The notes beneath the pieces were generated by a model. It did not search any database, was not told the origin of the DNA, and worked only from the letters and a program-made list of their open reading frames with translations. A stretch of DNA of 41,615 nt from Caproicibacter sp002399225 (GTDB lineage Bacteria > Bacillota > Clostridia > Oscillospirales > Acutalibacteraceae), in NCBI GenBank assembly GCA_036756705.1, contig DAIOKN010000019.1:1-41615 (forward strand), read 5' to 3'. Position numbers and translations under genes: made by a program. How positions within the stretch are numbered: position 1 is the first letter of the stretch; each line of letters starts with the position of its first letter. Positions 6,666 through 15,505 of this stretch are shown one piece after another.

Positions 6666-9287
6666 ATGGCGGAATTATCCCCCATGATGAAGCAATATTT
6701 TGATCTGAAGAAGCAATACCCGGATACCATCCTGTTTTTCCGCCTCGGAGATTTCTATGAAATGTTCTACGACGATGCCAAACTCGCATCCCGTGAGCTG
6801 GAACTGACACTGACGGGGCGCGACTGCGGCCAGCCGGAGCGGGCACCCATGTGCGGTATCCCGTTTCACAGTTACGAAAGCTATGTTGCGCGCCTGATTG
6901 CCAAGGGATATAAGGTTGCCATCTGTGAACAAATGGAGGATCCCGCCCTTGCGAAGGGACTGGTCAAACGGGATATCATCCGCGTCATTACACCCGGCAC
7001 CGTGCTGGAAAGCAGTATGCTGGACGAGTCGCGCAACAATTACATCTGTTCTCTCTGTGTTTCCGGCATGCAGGCCGGCATCTGCTTTGCGGATGTTTCC
7101 ACCGGAGAGCTGCATGCGACCACGCTGACCGGGAAAAATGCGGAAGAACTGACCCAGAAACTGGTCAATGAACTGAGCCGCTTTTCTCCGCGGGAAATTC
7201 TGGTTGGTCAGGAGGCGCTGGACCTCAGCACGCTTCCCAGTTTTATCAAAAAGCGAATGAGCGTCAGCGTAGAGCTGCTTTCCGGGGAAGATTTCGCAGC
7301 GGAAACCTGCGCTCCGCTGGTTTTGAAGCAGTTCCACAAAAACAGTCTGGAAGATTTGGAACTTGACGAAAGGCCGGAGATTACGCGCGCGGTGGGAGCG
7401 CTGCTGAAATACCTGAAGCGAACCGAACGGACCGGTCTGGAACGCATGGAAGAGCTGAATCTCTACAGCGGGACGCAATACATGCGCCTGAGCCTGAACA
7501 CGCGCCGGAATCTGGAACTGATGGAAACCATGCGCAACAAGGAGAAGCGCGGTTCGCTTTTATGGGTTCTGGATCGTACGAGGACCGCAATGGGCAAGCG
7601 GCTGATCCGAAGCTGGATTGAAACTCCGCTGCTCAGCCCGGCGCAGATCGGCCGGAGGCTGAACGCGGTGGAGGAACTTTCCGAAGACAGCATTCTCTGC
7701 GACGGTCTTGCCGGCAGGCTTTCCGGCATCCACGATCTGGAGCGGCTGATGTCCCGTATCGTCTACGGAACTTCCAATGCCAGAGAACTCAAAAGTCTTT
7801 CGTTTGCCTGCGAATCGCTGCCCGCCCTCAAAGCGCTTTTAAAGGATGCCCATTCCGAGATGCTCCGCGGGATTTGGGCGGATCTCGACGAGTTGCAGGA
7901 TGTTCGGGGGCTGATTGAGCGGGCCATTGTGGACGAGCCCCCGTTTTCCATCCGAGAAGGGGGAATTATCTGTCCCGGCTTTAATGAAGAGCTGGATCTG
8001 CTGAAAGGGGATATGAGCGACGGCCGCGGGGTCATCGCGAAGATTGAGGCACGGGAGCGCGAACGGACCGGCATCCCGAAACTGAAAGTCGGTTACAACC
8101 GCGTGTTTGGCTATTACATAGAAATCAGCAACGCCTATAAGGATCAGGCACCCCCGGAATATATCCGCAAGCAGACGCTGACCAACTGCGAGCGTTTTAT
8201 CACTCCGGAGCTCAAGGAGCTGGAGGGCCGCATCCTCGGGGCGCACGATAAGTCCGTTCAGCTGGAGTACCAGCTTTTTGATTCCGTGCGCAAAAAGGTC
8301 GCTTCCCAGATGAGCCGGATTCAGAAAACGGCTGCCGCCGTCGCCAAACTGGATGTTCTGCTTTCGTTCGCTCAGGTTTCAGTGGATCGGAACTATGTCC
8401 GCCCGGTTGTAAATCTGAGTGGAAAGATTCTCCTGAAGGAAAGCAGGCATCCCGTAGTGGAAGCGCTCTCGGAAGAGCCGTTTGTTCCAAACGACGTTGA
8501 GATGGACGAGGGAGAGAACCGGGTCGCGATCATCACCGGCCCCAACATGGCGGGAAAGTCCACCTATATGCGGCAGATTGCCCTGATTGTCATTATGGCG
8601 CAAATCGGCTGCTTTGTCCCGGCAGCAAGCGCGGAGATTGGCATTGTGGATGCAATTTTCACCCGCATCGGAGCGTCGGACGACCTTGCCGCCGGCCAGT
8701 CTACCTTTATGGTGGAAATGTCGGAGGTGGCGGAGATCATCCGGGAAGCGACGAAAAACAGCCTGCTGATTCTGGATGAGATCGGGCGCGGGACTTCTAC
8801 GTTCGACGGCATGAGCATTGCCCGCGCGGTACTGGAATATGTGGCGGATAAAAAGCGGCTGGGTGCCAAAACGCTGTTTGCAACGCACTATCATGAACTG
8901 ACTGAACTTGAGGATCTGATTCCGGGCGTGAAAAACTATAACATCGCGGTGAAAAAGCGCGGGGATGACATCACTTTCCTACGCCGCATCGTGCGCGGCG
9001 GCGCTGATGACAGTTACGGAATCGAAGTGGCCAAGCTGGCCGGCGTGCCAAACCGTGTCATCACGCGCGCCAAACAGATCCTGGCGGAGCTGAACGGCGG
9101 AGCCGCGGTTCCGCCGCCGAAGGGGCGTACCGAAAAACAGGAAAGCAAAGAGGAAAATCAGCAACTTGCCTTAACCCCGCCCAATGAAACGGAAATTCTC
9201 AGTCGGCTCAAAGGACTGGATGTCAACACTTTGACGCCGATCGAGTGCATGAACACGCTGTTTGAACTGACAAAACTGGCGGATTGA
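6666..9287 (+). CDS. mutS: DNA mismatch repair protein MutS
   Basis: At 873 residues this is a full-length MutS, which recognises mismatches and small loops as a dimeric ATPase. The mismatch-reading Phe-X-Glu is in RLGDFYEMF near residue 20. The connector, lever and clamp domains follow, then the ATPase with Walker A GPNMAGKST near 625, Walker B LLILDEIGRGTSTFDG and the ATHYHEL switch. A C-terminal helical tail ends the protein. I chose the ATG at 6666 (MAELSPMMKQYF) because it matches the usual N terminus and has GGAGG 13 bp upstream. An ATG at 6639 overlaps the previous stop as TAATG and would add nine residues. mutL follows after 81 bp, the normal pairing. Confidence 0.96.
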   Translation: MAELSPMMKQYFDLKKQYPDTILFFRLGDFYEMFYDDAKLASRELELTLTGRDCGQPERAPMCGIPFHSYESYVARLIAKGYKVAICEQMEDPALAKGLVKRDIIRVITPGTVLESSMLDESRNNYICSLCVSGMQAGICFADVSTGELHATTLTGKNAEELTQKLVNELSRFSPREILVGQEALDLSTLPSFIKKRMSVSVELLSGEDFAAETCAPLVLKQFHKNSLEDLELDERPEITRAVGALLKYLKRTERTGLERMEELNLYSGTQYMRLSLNTRRNLELMETMRNKEKRGSLLWVLDRTRTAMGKRLIRSWIETPLLSPAQIGRRLNAVEELSEDSILCDGLAGRLSGIHDLERLMSRIVYGTSNARELKSLSFACESLPALKALLKDAHSEMLRGIWADLDELQDVRGLIERAIVDEPPFSIREGGIICPGFNEELDLLKGDMSDGRGVIAKIEARERERTGIPKLKVGYNRVFGYYIEISNAYKDQAPPEYIRKQTLTNCERFITPELKELEGRILGAHDKSVQLEYQLFDSVRKKVASQMSRIQKTAAAVAKLDVLLSFAQVSVDRNYVRPVVNLSGKILLKESRHPVVEALSEEPFVPNDVEMDEGENRVAIITGPNMAGKSTYMRQIALIVIMAQIGCFVPAASAEIGIVDAIFTRIGASDDLAAGQSTFMVEMSEVAEIIREATKNSLLILDEIGRGTSTFDGMSIARAVLEYVADKKRLGAKTLFATHYHELTELEDLIPGVKNYNIAVKKRGDDITFLRRIVRGGADDSYGIEVAKLAGVPNRVITRAKQILAELNGGAAVPPPKGRTEKQESKEENQQLALTPPNETEILSRLKGLDVNTLTPIECMNTLFELTKLAD

Positions 9288-9368
9288 CCCATCGCCCAAG
9301 TGCTTTGATGAGCAGAAAAACGGCGCGGGGCGTTGAAGACAATATCGCGGAGAAAGGATGGGCGCGCT

Positions 9369-11273
9369 GTGGGAAAAATCAATGTGCTGGACAAACACGT
9401 CGCGGAATTGATTGCCGCAGGCGAAGTGGTGGAGCGCCCGGCCTCCGCCGCCAAAGAGCTGGTGGAAAATGCGGTGGATGCGGGCGCGGCAGGCGTCACG
9501 GTTGAAATCCGAAACGGAGGGACCACCTTCCTGCGCGTGACGGACAACGGCTGCGGCATCGCGCGGGAAGATGTTTCCCTTGCGTTTCTGAGGCATGCGA
9601 CCAGCAAAATTTCAGCGCGCAATGACCTTGACAACATCGGTACGCTGGGGTTTCGGGGGGAAGCGCTGGCTTCCGTTGCGGCTGTGGCTCATGTGGAATT
9701 GCTGACCCGCACGGAGGAAGAGCTTGCCGGCACCCATTATGTGATCGACGGGGAAGGGGAGCAGGCCTGCGAAGACGCCGGCTGCCCCAAAGGGACGACT
9801 CTGGTGGTCCGCAACCTGTTTTACAACACGCCGGCCCGGATGAAGTTCCTGAAAAAAGACGTGACCGAGGGCAATGCGGTCGCAGCCGTCGTGGACAAGG
9901 AGGCGCTGGCTCACCCGGAAATTTCATTCCGCTTTCTGCGCGACGGGAGAGAGACGCTGCATACGCCGGGGGACGGAAAGCTGAAATCCGCCGTTTATGC
10001 GGTGTACGGCAGGGAATTTACCGCAGGGCTGCTCCCTGCCGAGTATGAAATGAACGGAGTGAAGCTCAGCGGGTTTATCTCAAAGCCCGCCGCAGCCCGG
10101 CCGAACAGGAGTATGCAGAACTTTTTTATCAACGGCCGCTATGTCCGCACGCGGACCGCTTCCGTGGCGCTGGAAGAAGCGTTTAAGGGGTGTCTGATGA
10201 CAAAGAAAGTCCCCGCCTGCGTGCTTCATCTGTCCGTCCCGCTCGGGGCGGTGGATGTCAATGTCCATCCGGCAAAAATGGAAGTGCGCTTCCTCAACGA
10301 GAAGCCGATTTTCGACGTTGTTTATCACGGAGTGAAAACGGCTCTGAACCGCGGCGACGAGCCTTCAGTGATCACACTGCCAAAAGAGCGGGAATCCCCG
10401 CTTCCGCGCGTGGAAAGCGCCGCGCAGATCCGATTTGCCCCGGTTCCGGAACCAGCCGTGGAAGAAGACAAGAGCTTTCCGCCGGTCTCTCCGCCGCAGC
10501 GGGGCAGAAGCTACGCCGTGCACGACTCTGCCTGTGACATTGAAGCGGACGACGTGCCGGACTTTATGCCCCCGGCGGAATCGGTTTCAGGGCCCGACAG
10601 TCAGCAGATCGCCGGGGTGCCCGCACGGTCCACCGATCTGCCGCCTAGCTCTGCCGAAGAAAAATCTGCCCCGGTTGTTCCGGAAGAGTGCGAAGAAGAG
10701 CCGAAACCCCCGGAGCGCCTGGTCGGGGAAGTATTTGGAACTTATCTTATTCTGGAGCGCGGAGACTGCTTGGTATTTGTAGATAAACATGCGGCACATG
10801 AGCGCATGCTGTATGAAAAGCTGAAAAGCGAAGGCGGGGAAGCGTTCTGCCAGATGCTGCTGGAACCGATCCCGGTCACGCTGGAGAAGAAGGAATACTC
10901 GGCGGTTCTGGAGTCGCTCGACTTATGCCGGAAGGCGGGATTTGAACTCGAGGATTTTGGCGGCGGAACGGTGCTGGTGCGCAGCGCGCCGATGATCCTG
11001 GGCGGCGAAGGCGTTGCCGATGCGGTGATGGAAATCGCCGGGTATCTTGCCGCAAATAAAAATGACCTGACCACCCGGAAAATTGACTGGCTGTACCACA
11101 ATGTTGCCTGCCGCGCCGCGATCAAGGCGGGCGACAACACCTCTCCGGCAGAGCTGGCCGCGCTGGCCCGGCGTGTGGAACGGGAGGACGTTCGGTACTG
11201 CCCGCACGGCAGGCCGGTCTCTTTCCTGCTTCGAAGAAAGGACCTGGAACGTCAGTTTGGGAGGATCCCATGA
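9369..11273 (+). CDS. mutL: DNA mismatch repair protein MutL, endonuclease-type C terminus
   Basis: This 634-residue protein couples MutS recognition to strand incision. The GHKL ATPase domain shows ELVENAVDAGA, DNGCGI and LGFRGEALASV within the first 105 residues. A Pro/Glu-rich linker follows at about 335-455. The C-terminal domain keeps the metal-site motif as DKHAAHERMLYE (the common form is DQHAxxERxxYE), plus ACRAAIKAGD and YCPHGRP, as in nicking MutL proteins of bacteria without MutH. I used the GTG at 9369, which has AAAGGAT 9 bp upstream and gives the standard N terminus; a TTG at 9333 is in frame but has no ribosome site. The stop overlaps miaA (ATGA). Confidence 0.95.
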   Translation: MGKINVLDKHVAELIAAGEVVERPASAAKELVENAVDAGAAGVTVEIRNGGTTFLRVTDNGCGIAREDVSLAFLRHATSKISARNDLDNIGTLGFRGEALASVAAVAHVELLTRTEEELAGTHYVIDGEGEQACEDAGCPKGTTLVVRNLFYNTPARMKFLKKDVTEGNAVAAVVDKEALAHPEISFRFLRDGRETLHTPGDGKLKSAVYAVYGREFTAGLLPAEYEMNGVKLSGFISKPAAARPNRSMQNFFINGRYVRTRTASVALEEAFKGCLMTKKVPACVLHLSVPLGAVDVNVHPAKMEVRFLNEKPIFDVVYHGVKTALNRGDEPSVITLPKERESPLPRVESAAQIRFAPVPEPAVEEDKSFPPVSPPQRGRSYAVHDSACDIEADDVPDFMPPAESVSGPDSQQIAGVPARSTDLPPSSAEEKSAPVVPEECEEEPKPPERLVGEVFGTYLILERGDCLVFVDKHAAHERMLYEKLKSEGGEAFCQMLLEPIPVTLEKKEYSAVLESLDLCRKAGFELEDFGGGTVLVRSAPMILGGEGVADAVMEIAGYLAANKNDLTTRKIDWLYHNVACRAAIKAGDNTSPAELAALARRVEREDVRYCPHGRPVSFLLRRKDLERQFGRIP

Positions 11274-12220
11274 AAGAGCGCATTCCAGTTGCGGCGGTTG
11301 TCGGGCCGACCGCGACAGGGAAGAGCCGTCTCGCGGTAGAACTGGCCTTGCAGTTTCATGGAGAGGTGGTTTCCGCCGATTCCATGCAGATTTACCGGGG
11401 CCTTGCAATCGGCACGGCTCAACCGGCCGAGAGGGAAAAAAGAGGGGTTCCCCATCATTTGATCGGATTCCAGGACCCGGAGCAGCCGTTCAGCGTGGCC
11501 GATTATGTCACTTTGGCTTCGGAGTGCATCCGGGGGATCCGGGAGCGGGGAGCTCTTCCCATTGTTGCGGGCGGCACGGGCCTTTATGTCGGTGCTCTGC
11601 TCCATCGCCTGGATTTTTCCCCGCAGCGGAAGGATGAGGCGCTGCGCGCGGAACTGTTCCGGAAGGCGAAGACCCAGGGACCCGGTTCCGTTTGGGAAGA
11701 ACTCCGGGCTTTCGACCCGGAATCCGCCCGTCGCATCCATCCGAATAACGTCTCGCGCGTGATCCGCGCCATTGAGGTTTACCGTAAGACCGGCGTAACC
11801 ATGACGGAACAGAGAAAGCGCTCCCGCCGGAGCCCTTCTCCGTATGATGTGTGCATGATCGGCCTGGCTTGTCGGGAACGGGCAAAGCTTTATGCAGCCA
11901 TTGACCGCCGCGTGGATGCGATGATGGAAGCGGGGCTTTTAAAAGAAGCGGAAAGAGTCCTTGCTCTGCCCAGTGAGACGACTGCCCGGCAGGCGATCGG
12001 CTACAAGGAGTTTCTTCCGTATTTTGAGGGCAGGTGTAGCCTGGGGGAAGCGGTGGAACAGGTAAAACGGGAAAGCCGCCGCTACGCCAAGCGCCAGATG
12101 ACCTGGTTCCGGCGTCAGGAAAATGCGGAATGGATTTACCTTGATGAAGAGCAGGGCGTTGAATCCGTAAGCCGCAGAGCGGTTGAAATCCTGCGCGGAA
12201 AGGAGTGGGATCTGCTGTGA
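11270..12220 (+). CDS. miaA: tRNA dimethylallyltransferase MiaA
   Basis: This 316-residue enzyme transfers the dimethylallyl group to N6 of A37, giving i6A, the substrate of MiaB. It has the P-loop VVGPTATGKSRLA at the N terminus, SADSMQIYRGLAIGTAQP for substrate contacts, VPHHLIGF, and VAGGTGLY. A C-terminal ARQAIGYKEFLPY segment and RYAKRQMTWFRR are both family hallmarks. GGGAGG lies 5 bp before the ATG, which overlaps the mutL stop. Its own stop overlaps the GTG of the next gene. Having miaA and miaB in one transcription unit places both A37 steps under one promoter. Confidence 0.95.
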   Translation: MKERIPVAAVVGPTATGKSRLAVELALQFHGEVVSADSMQIYRGLAIGTAQPAEREKRGVPHHLIGFQDPEQPFSVADYVTLASECIRGIRERGALPIVAGGTGLYVGALLHRLDFSPQRKDEALRAELFRKAKTQGPGSVWEELRAFDPESARRIHPNNVSRVIRAIEVYRKTGVTMTEQRKRSRRSPSPYDVCMIGLACRERAKLYAAIDRRVDAMMEAGLLKEAERVLALPSETTARQAIGYKEFLPYFEGRCSLGEAVEQVKRESRRYAKRQMTWFRRQENAEWIYLDEEQGVESVSRRAVEILRGKEWDLL

Positions 12221-13512
12221 ACAATCCGGTTCTGAAACGGATCGCGACACTGTCTATCGCCTTGTTGATCCTCTTTTATGTCGGGTACCAGATCTATCGT
12301 TCCCACTACTCCAGCATCCACACGGAGACCGCGTCCTATTTTACCGGTTCCGAGTCGGTTCAGGTGAACGGCTTTGCGGTGAAAGATGAGACTTTGCTGC
12401 CTGGCAGCAGTACGGGAGTGGTCGATTATGTTCTTTCCGCAGGCGACAAGATTGCGAAAGGCGGAACCATCGCACAGATTTATTCCGACTCTCAGCAGGT
12501 AACCGCGCGGCATGAGATGGAATCCGTAGACAGCGAGATCAAACAGATCCAGGCGCTGCAAGAGGCGGAGGACACCTGTATGGCTACTCCGGATGCTTTG
12601 GATACCCAGATCCACCGCAAGATTACTGGAATTCTCGACCAGGTGGTGGACGGCTCCCTCTCTTCGCTACCAGAGTCGCGCACGGATTTGCAGTACCTGC
12701 TCAATGAGCGGCAGATTACCACGGGGAAAGCGCCTGATTTCAGCGCGAGGCTTGATGAACTGCAAAAGCAGGAAAAGACGCTGAAGAGTGAGGCGGGGAC
12801 TCCGCTTAGCAAAATTACATCCCCGGCCGCAGGCTTTTTTAGTCCTTCTGTCGACGGCTTTGAAACGGTACTCAACTATTCGAAAGTAAAAAACCTGACC
12901 TGCGACCAGATCAGAGCCGCGCTCAATGCCAAGGCAAAAACATCCGGCAGCGGATCCGCAGGCAAAATCGACAGAAACTATGACTGGTATTTTGTGTTTG
13001 TGGTGTCTTCGGGGCAGGCTGAAGAATTCCGCCGTCTGGTGAGTGAAGGCACAGTCTCCCTTCAGTTTCCGTTTGTTTCCAATTTGACCATCCCCGCCTC
13101 TGTTGCCGCAGTCAACCAGTTTGGCTCCGATTCGCCGGCGGCCGTGATCCTGCAGTGCAGTTATATGAATTCGGCGCTGACTACCATCCGGAAGGAGACG
13201 GCGCAGGTGATTGTGAGGCAGTACACGGGAATTCGCGTCAGCGAAAAGGCCATACATTTTGAAGCTGCAACGAAAAAAGTCAAAAATGGGAAAAAAGACA
13301 CTGTGGAAAAAAAGAATGTCAGCGGGGTTTATGTTCTGCGTGGGAACCAGATCAGTTTTCGCCAGGTTGTGCCAGTGTACAGCACCGGTAATTATGTCAT
13401 CTGCGCTTCAAACCCCGACTTGACGGATCTGATGACAAGCCAAACTGTTCATTTGCATGATGAAGTTGTTGTGGAAGGGACCGATTTATATGACGGAAAA
13501 GTTATCCAGTGA
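12217..13512 (+). CDS. HlyD-like membrane-anchored protein with a biotinyl-lipoyl-like fold
   Basis: The protein has 431 residues. A single N-terminal transmembrane helix at about 6-26 (LSIALLILFYVGYQIY) anchors a large extracytoplasmic region. The part after the helix resembles the split barrel-sandwich hybrid of HlyD adaptors: VNGFAVKDETLL, VVDYVLSAGDKIAKGGTIAQIY, then a helical insert and SKITSPAAGFFSPSVDGFE. No ABC or RND partner is adjacent, and no outer membrane is expected, so the transport role is unproven. The GTG at 12217 overlaps the miaA stop (GTGA) and has AGGAG 11 bp upstream. A GTG four codons earlier lies on the ribosome site itself. The position before ylmE and sepF suggests an envelope or division role (inference). 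Confidence 0.7.
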   Translation: MNNPVLKRIATLSIALLILFYVGYQIYRSHYSSIHTETASYFTGSESVQVNGFAVKDETLLPGSSTGVVDYVLSAGDKIAKGGTIAQIYSDSQQVTARHEMESVDSEIKQIQALQEAEDTCMATPDALDTQIHRKITGILDQVVDGSLSSLPESRTDLQYLLNERQITTGKAPDFSARLDELQKQEKTLKSEAGTPLSKITSPAAGFFSPSVDGFETVLNYSKVKNLTCDQIRAALNAKAKTSGSGSAGKIDRNYDWYFVFVVSSGQAEEFRRLVSEGTVSLQFPFVSNLTIPASVAAVNQFGSDSPAAVILQCSYMNSALTTIRKETAQVIVRQYTGIRVSEKAIHFEAATKKVKNGKKDTVEKKNVSGVYVLRGNQISFRQVVPVYSTGNYVICASNPDLTDLMTSQTVHLHDEVVVEGTDLYDGKVIQ

Positions 13513-14227
13513 GTTAAAGCAGCGCTTTTTGGATGTGGAAGAAAATTTAAAAGTAGTTCGCGAAGAAGTTGCGGAAGCCGCCGTGAAAAGCGGAAGAGTT
13601 CCGGAGGACATCACCCTTTTGGCCGCAACGAAAACAGTACCTGTCGAGGTGATTAATCACGGGATTGCACTTGGAATTGACCACATCGGTGAAAACAAGG
13701 TGCAGGAGTTGTGCGACAAGTTTGATTCTTACGATCTGTCAAAATGCGAGTTGCAGTTTATCGGGCATTTGCAGACCAATAAGGTCAAATACCTGGTCGG
13801 TCGAGTTTCTATGATTCAGTCTGTCGATCAGGAAAAACTGGCCAAAGAGATTTCCCGGCTGAGTGTAAAACGAAATCTGACGACCGATCTTCTGATTGAA
13901 GTGAATATTGGGCACGAATCGAATAAATCCGGAGTTTTGCCCGAAAATCTTTATGAACTGACCCACACGATCGCCTCTTTTCCCGGGCTTCGGATTCGGG
14001 GACTGATGGCAATTCCGCCGGCCGGGGCACCAAAGCAGGAAACAATGAATTATTTTTTGCAGATGCACCAATATTTCATTGACATAAAGAGTAAAAAAAT
14101 AGATAATGTATCTATGGACTTTTTATCAATGGGAATGTCCGCAGACTATTCTCAGGCAATCCTTGCGGGAGCAAATATGGTCCGGGTTGGCACTGCCTTG
14201 TTCGGACCAAGGAATTATAACAAATAG
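13490..14227 (+). CDS. ylmE: YggS/YlmE family pyridoxal phosphate homeostasis protein
   Basis: This 245-residue protein is of the PLP-binding, alanine-racemase-like single-domain barrel family (PLPBP). It binds PLP and keeps vitamin B6 and amino-acid pools in balance without a known enzyme reaction. The PLP lysine lies in LLAATKTVP near residue 46; HIGENKVQEL, FIGHLQTNKVKYL and LSMGMSADYSQAI are the family signatures. GGAAGGGA lies 9 bp before the ATG at 13490. The gene overlaps the HlyD-like gene by 23 bp. ylmE directly before sepF matches the Bacillus ylm order. Confidence 0.93.
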   Translation: MTEKLSSELKQRFLDVEENLKVVREEVAEAAVKSGRVPEDITLLAATKTVPVEVINHGIALGIDHIGENKVQELCDKFDSYDLSKCELQFIGHLQTNKVKYLVGRVSMIQSVDQEKLAKEISRLSVKRNLTTDLLIEVNIGHESNKSGVLPENLYELTHTIASFPGLRIRGLMAIPPAGAPKQETMNYFLQMHQYFIDIKSKKIDNVSMDFLSMGMSADYSQAILAGANMVRVGTALFGPRNYNK

Positions 14228-14247
14228 GCATTTGGAGGTGTTCGTTA

Positions 14248-14736
14248 ATGCCCGGTTTTGTGGAAAAGATCAAGGACATGTGGAATCCGCCCGAGGATGA
14301 ATACGACTACGACTATGAGGAAGAGCCGGAAGAGGTAAGTTCAATGGCTGGGGATAACAAGCAAGAGAGCGAAGCCGAGATGCAGCAGCGCGAGGCCGTC
14401 AGGCGCATGCAGGCGATCAATGCGGGAAATAAGGTCGTCAACATCCATGCGACGGCACAGCTTCAGGTGGTCCTGTTTAAACCTGAGCGTTTTGGGGAGG
14501 ATACCTGCACCATTGCGGACGAGCTGCTCAAGATGCATACGGTGGTTCTGAATCTTGAAAACACCAATAAGGATGTTTCACGCAGAATTATTGATTTCTT
14601 AAGCGGCGTAGCCTATGCGAACGGCGGCAAAATCAAACGCGTTGCAACCAGTACGTTTATCATCACGCCGTACAATGTCGATCTGACCGGTGACGACGTT
14701 TTAGATGAACTGGAAAACAACGGCGTTTATTTCTGA
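14248..14736 (+). CDS. sepF: Cell division protein SepF
   Basis: This 162-residue protein bundles FtsZ filaments and tethers them to the membrane. The first residues (PGFVEKIKDMWNP) form the amphipathic membrane helix. An acidic, low-complexity linker follows at about 15-45 (Asp/Tyr/Glu-rich). The SepF core (about 60-150) contains VVNIHATAQLQVVLFKPERF, then RRIIDFLSGVAYANGG and TFIITPYNVDL. A GGAGGTG ribosome site precedes the ATG. The stop overlaps the ylmH start as TGATG, so the two are probably coupled. The Bacillus membrane gene ylmG, normally between sepF and ylmH, is absent here. Confidence 0.95.
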   Translation: MPGFVEKIKDMWNPPEDEYDYDYEEEPEEVSSMAGDNKQESEAEMQQREAVRRMQAINAGNKVVNIHATAQLQVVLFKPERFGEDTCTIADELLKMHTVVLNLENTNKDVSRRIIDFLSGVAYANGGKIKRVATSTFIITPYNVDLTGDDVLDELENNGVYF

Positions 14737-15491
14737 TGGCTCAAAAGTCCGGTGCCGTTGCGCTGCAAGCAAGATTCCGCGACGTGGTGTGTCGCTGTGC
14801 GGCCGGGGGCAGAGCTGGATTTTCGGGATTTCTCAGCGAAGAAGAAGCACGGGAAGTCCAAAGGCTTGTTCAAAAGGAAAAAGCGGAAAACACTTTACTC
14901 TGGGGCGGCTATCCCGGCGCGGAGCGCGTGATGTTCGGGGCGTTTCCCGACTTTTTACAGCCAGCAGAAGATAAATTCCCGCTTTCGGCGGTGACGGCTC
15001 TTTTTCGAAAATGTGACAGGCTCTCTCACAGGGATTTTCTCGGGGCGTTGCTTCACACGGGAATTGAACGAAGCGCCCTCGGCGATATCCTTGTGGAAGA
15101 GGGCCGTTGTGTTTTTTTCTGCCGGCGTGAAATCGCAGGTTTTCTGCTCTCTCAGGTTGCGAAGATCGGCGGTGTTGGCGTAAAAATGACGGAAGGCTTT
15201 TTGTCACCTCTGCCGCGGGCGCACTGCTTTCGAGAATGGAGCGCCGTCATCGCCTCCGCTCGGCTGGACTGCGCGGCTGCTGCGGCCGTTTCCACCAGCC
15301 GGGGGAAAGCTGCCGAACTCATCCGTTCCGGTTTGGTGCAGTTGAACCACGAAACCATTGTTTCCCCGTCGGAAGAAATCGGCGAAGGCGACAGGCTTTC
15401 CGTGAGGGGAGAGGGCCGGTTTATCCTTGATCAGGTGGGGCCGGCGACCAAAAAGGGCAGGCTGATCCTGAAGGGCCGTAAATATTTATAG
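14736..15491 (+). CDS. ylmH: YlmH-like S4-domain RNA-binding protein
   Basis: This 251-residue protein matches the YlmH family: an N-terminal domain with LLWGGYPGAERVMFGAFP, a middle RRM-like part with LTGI-type spacing (FLGALLHTGIERSALGDILVEE), and a C-terminal S4 RNA-binding domain (about 180-245) with AAAVSTSRGKAAELIRSGLV and LSVRGEGRF. YlmH has been linked to ribosome-associated quality control and to division-gene clusters. It starts on the sepF stop and is followed by divIVA after 14 bp, the classical order. Confidence 0.92.
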   Translation: MAQKSGAVALQARFRDVVCRCAAGGRAGFSGFLSEEEAREVQRLVQKEKAENTLLWGGYPGAERVMFGAFPDFLQPAEDKFPLSAVTALFRKCDRLSHRDFLGALLHTGIERSALGDILVEEGRCVFFCRREIAGFLLSQVAKIGGVGVKMTEGFLSPLPRAHCFREWSAVIASARLDCAAAAAVSTSRGKAAELIRSGLVQLNHETIVSPSEEIGEGDRLSVRGEGRFILDQVGPATKKGRLILKGRKYL

Positions 15492-15505
15492 AGGGGTGCG
15501 TTACC

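Noticed and set aside
10335..10735. Possible frameshift or insertion in MutL because of a Pro/Glu-rich stretch
   Set aside because: MutL linkers are naturally variable and low in complexity, and both flanking domains are intact and in frame.
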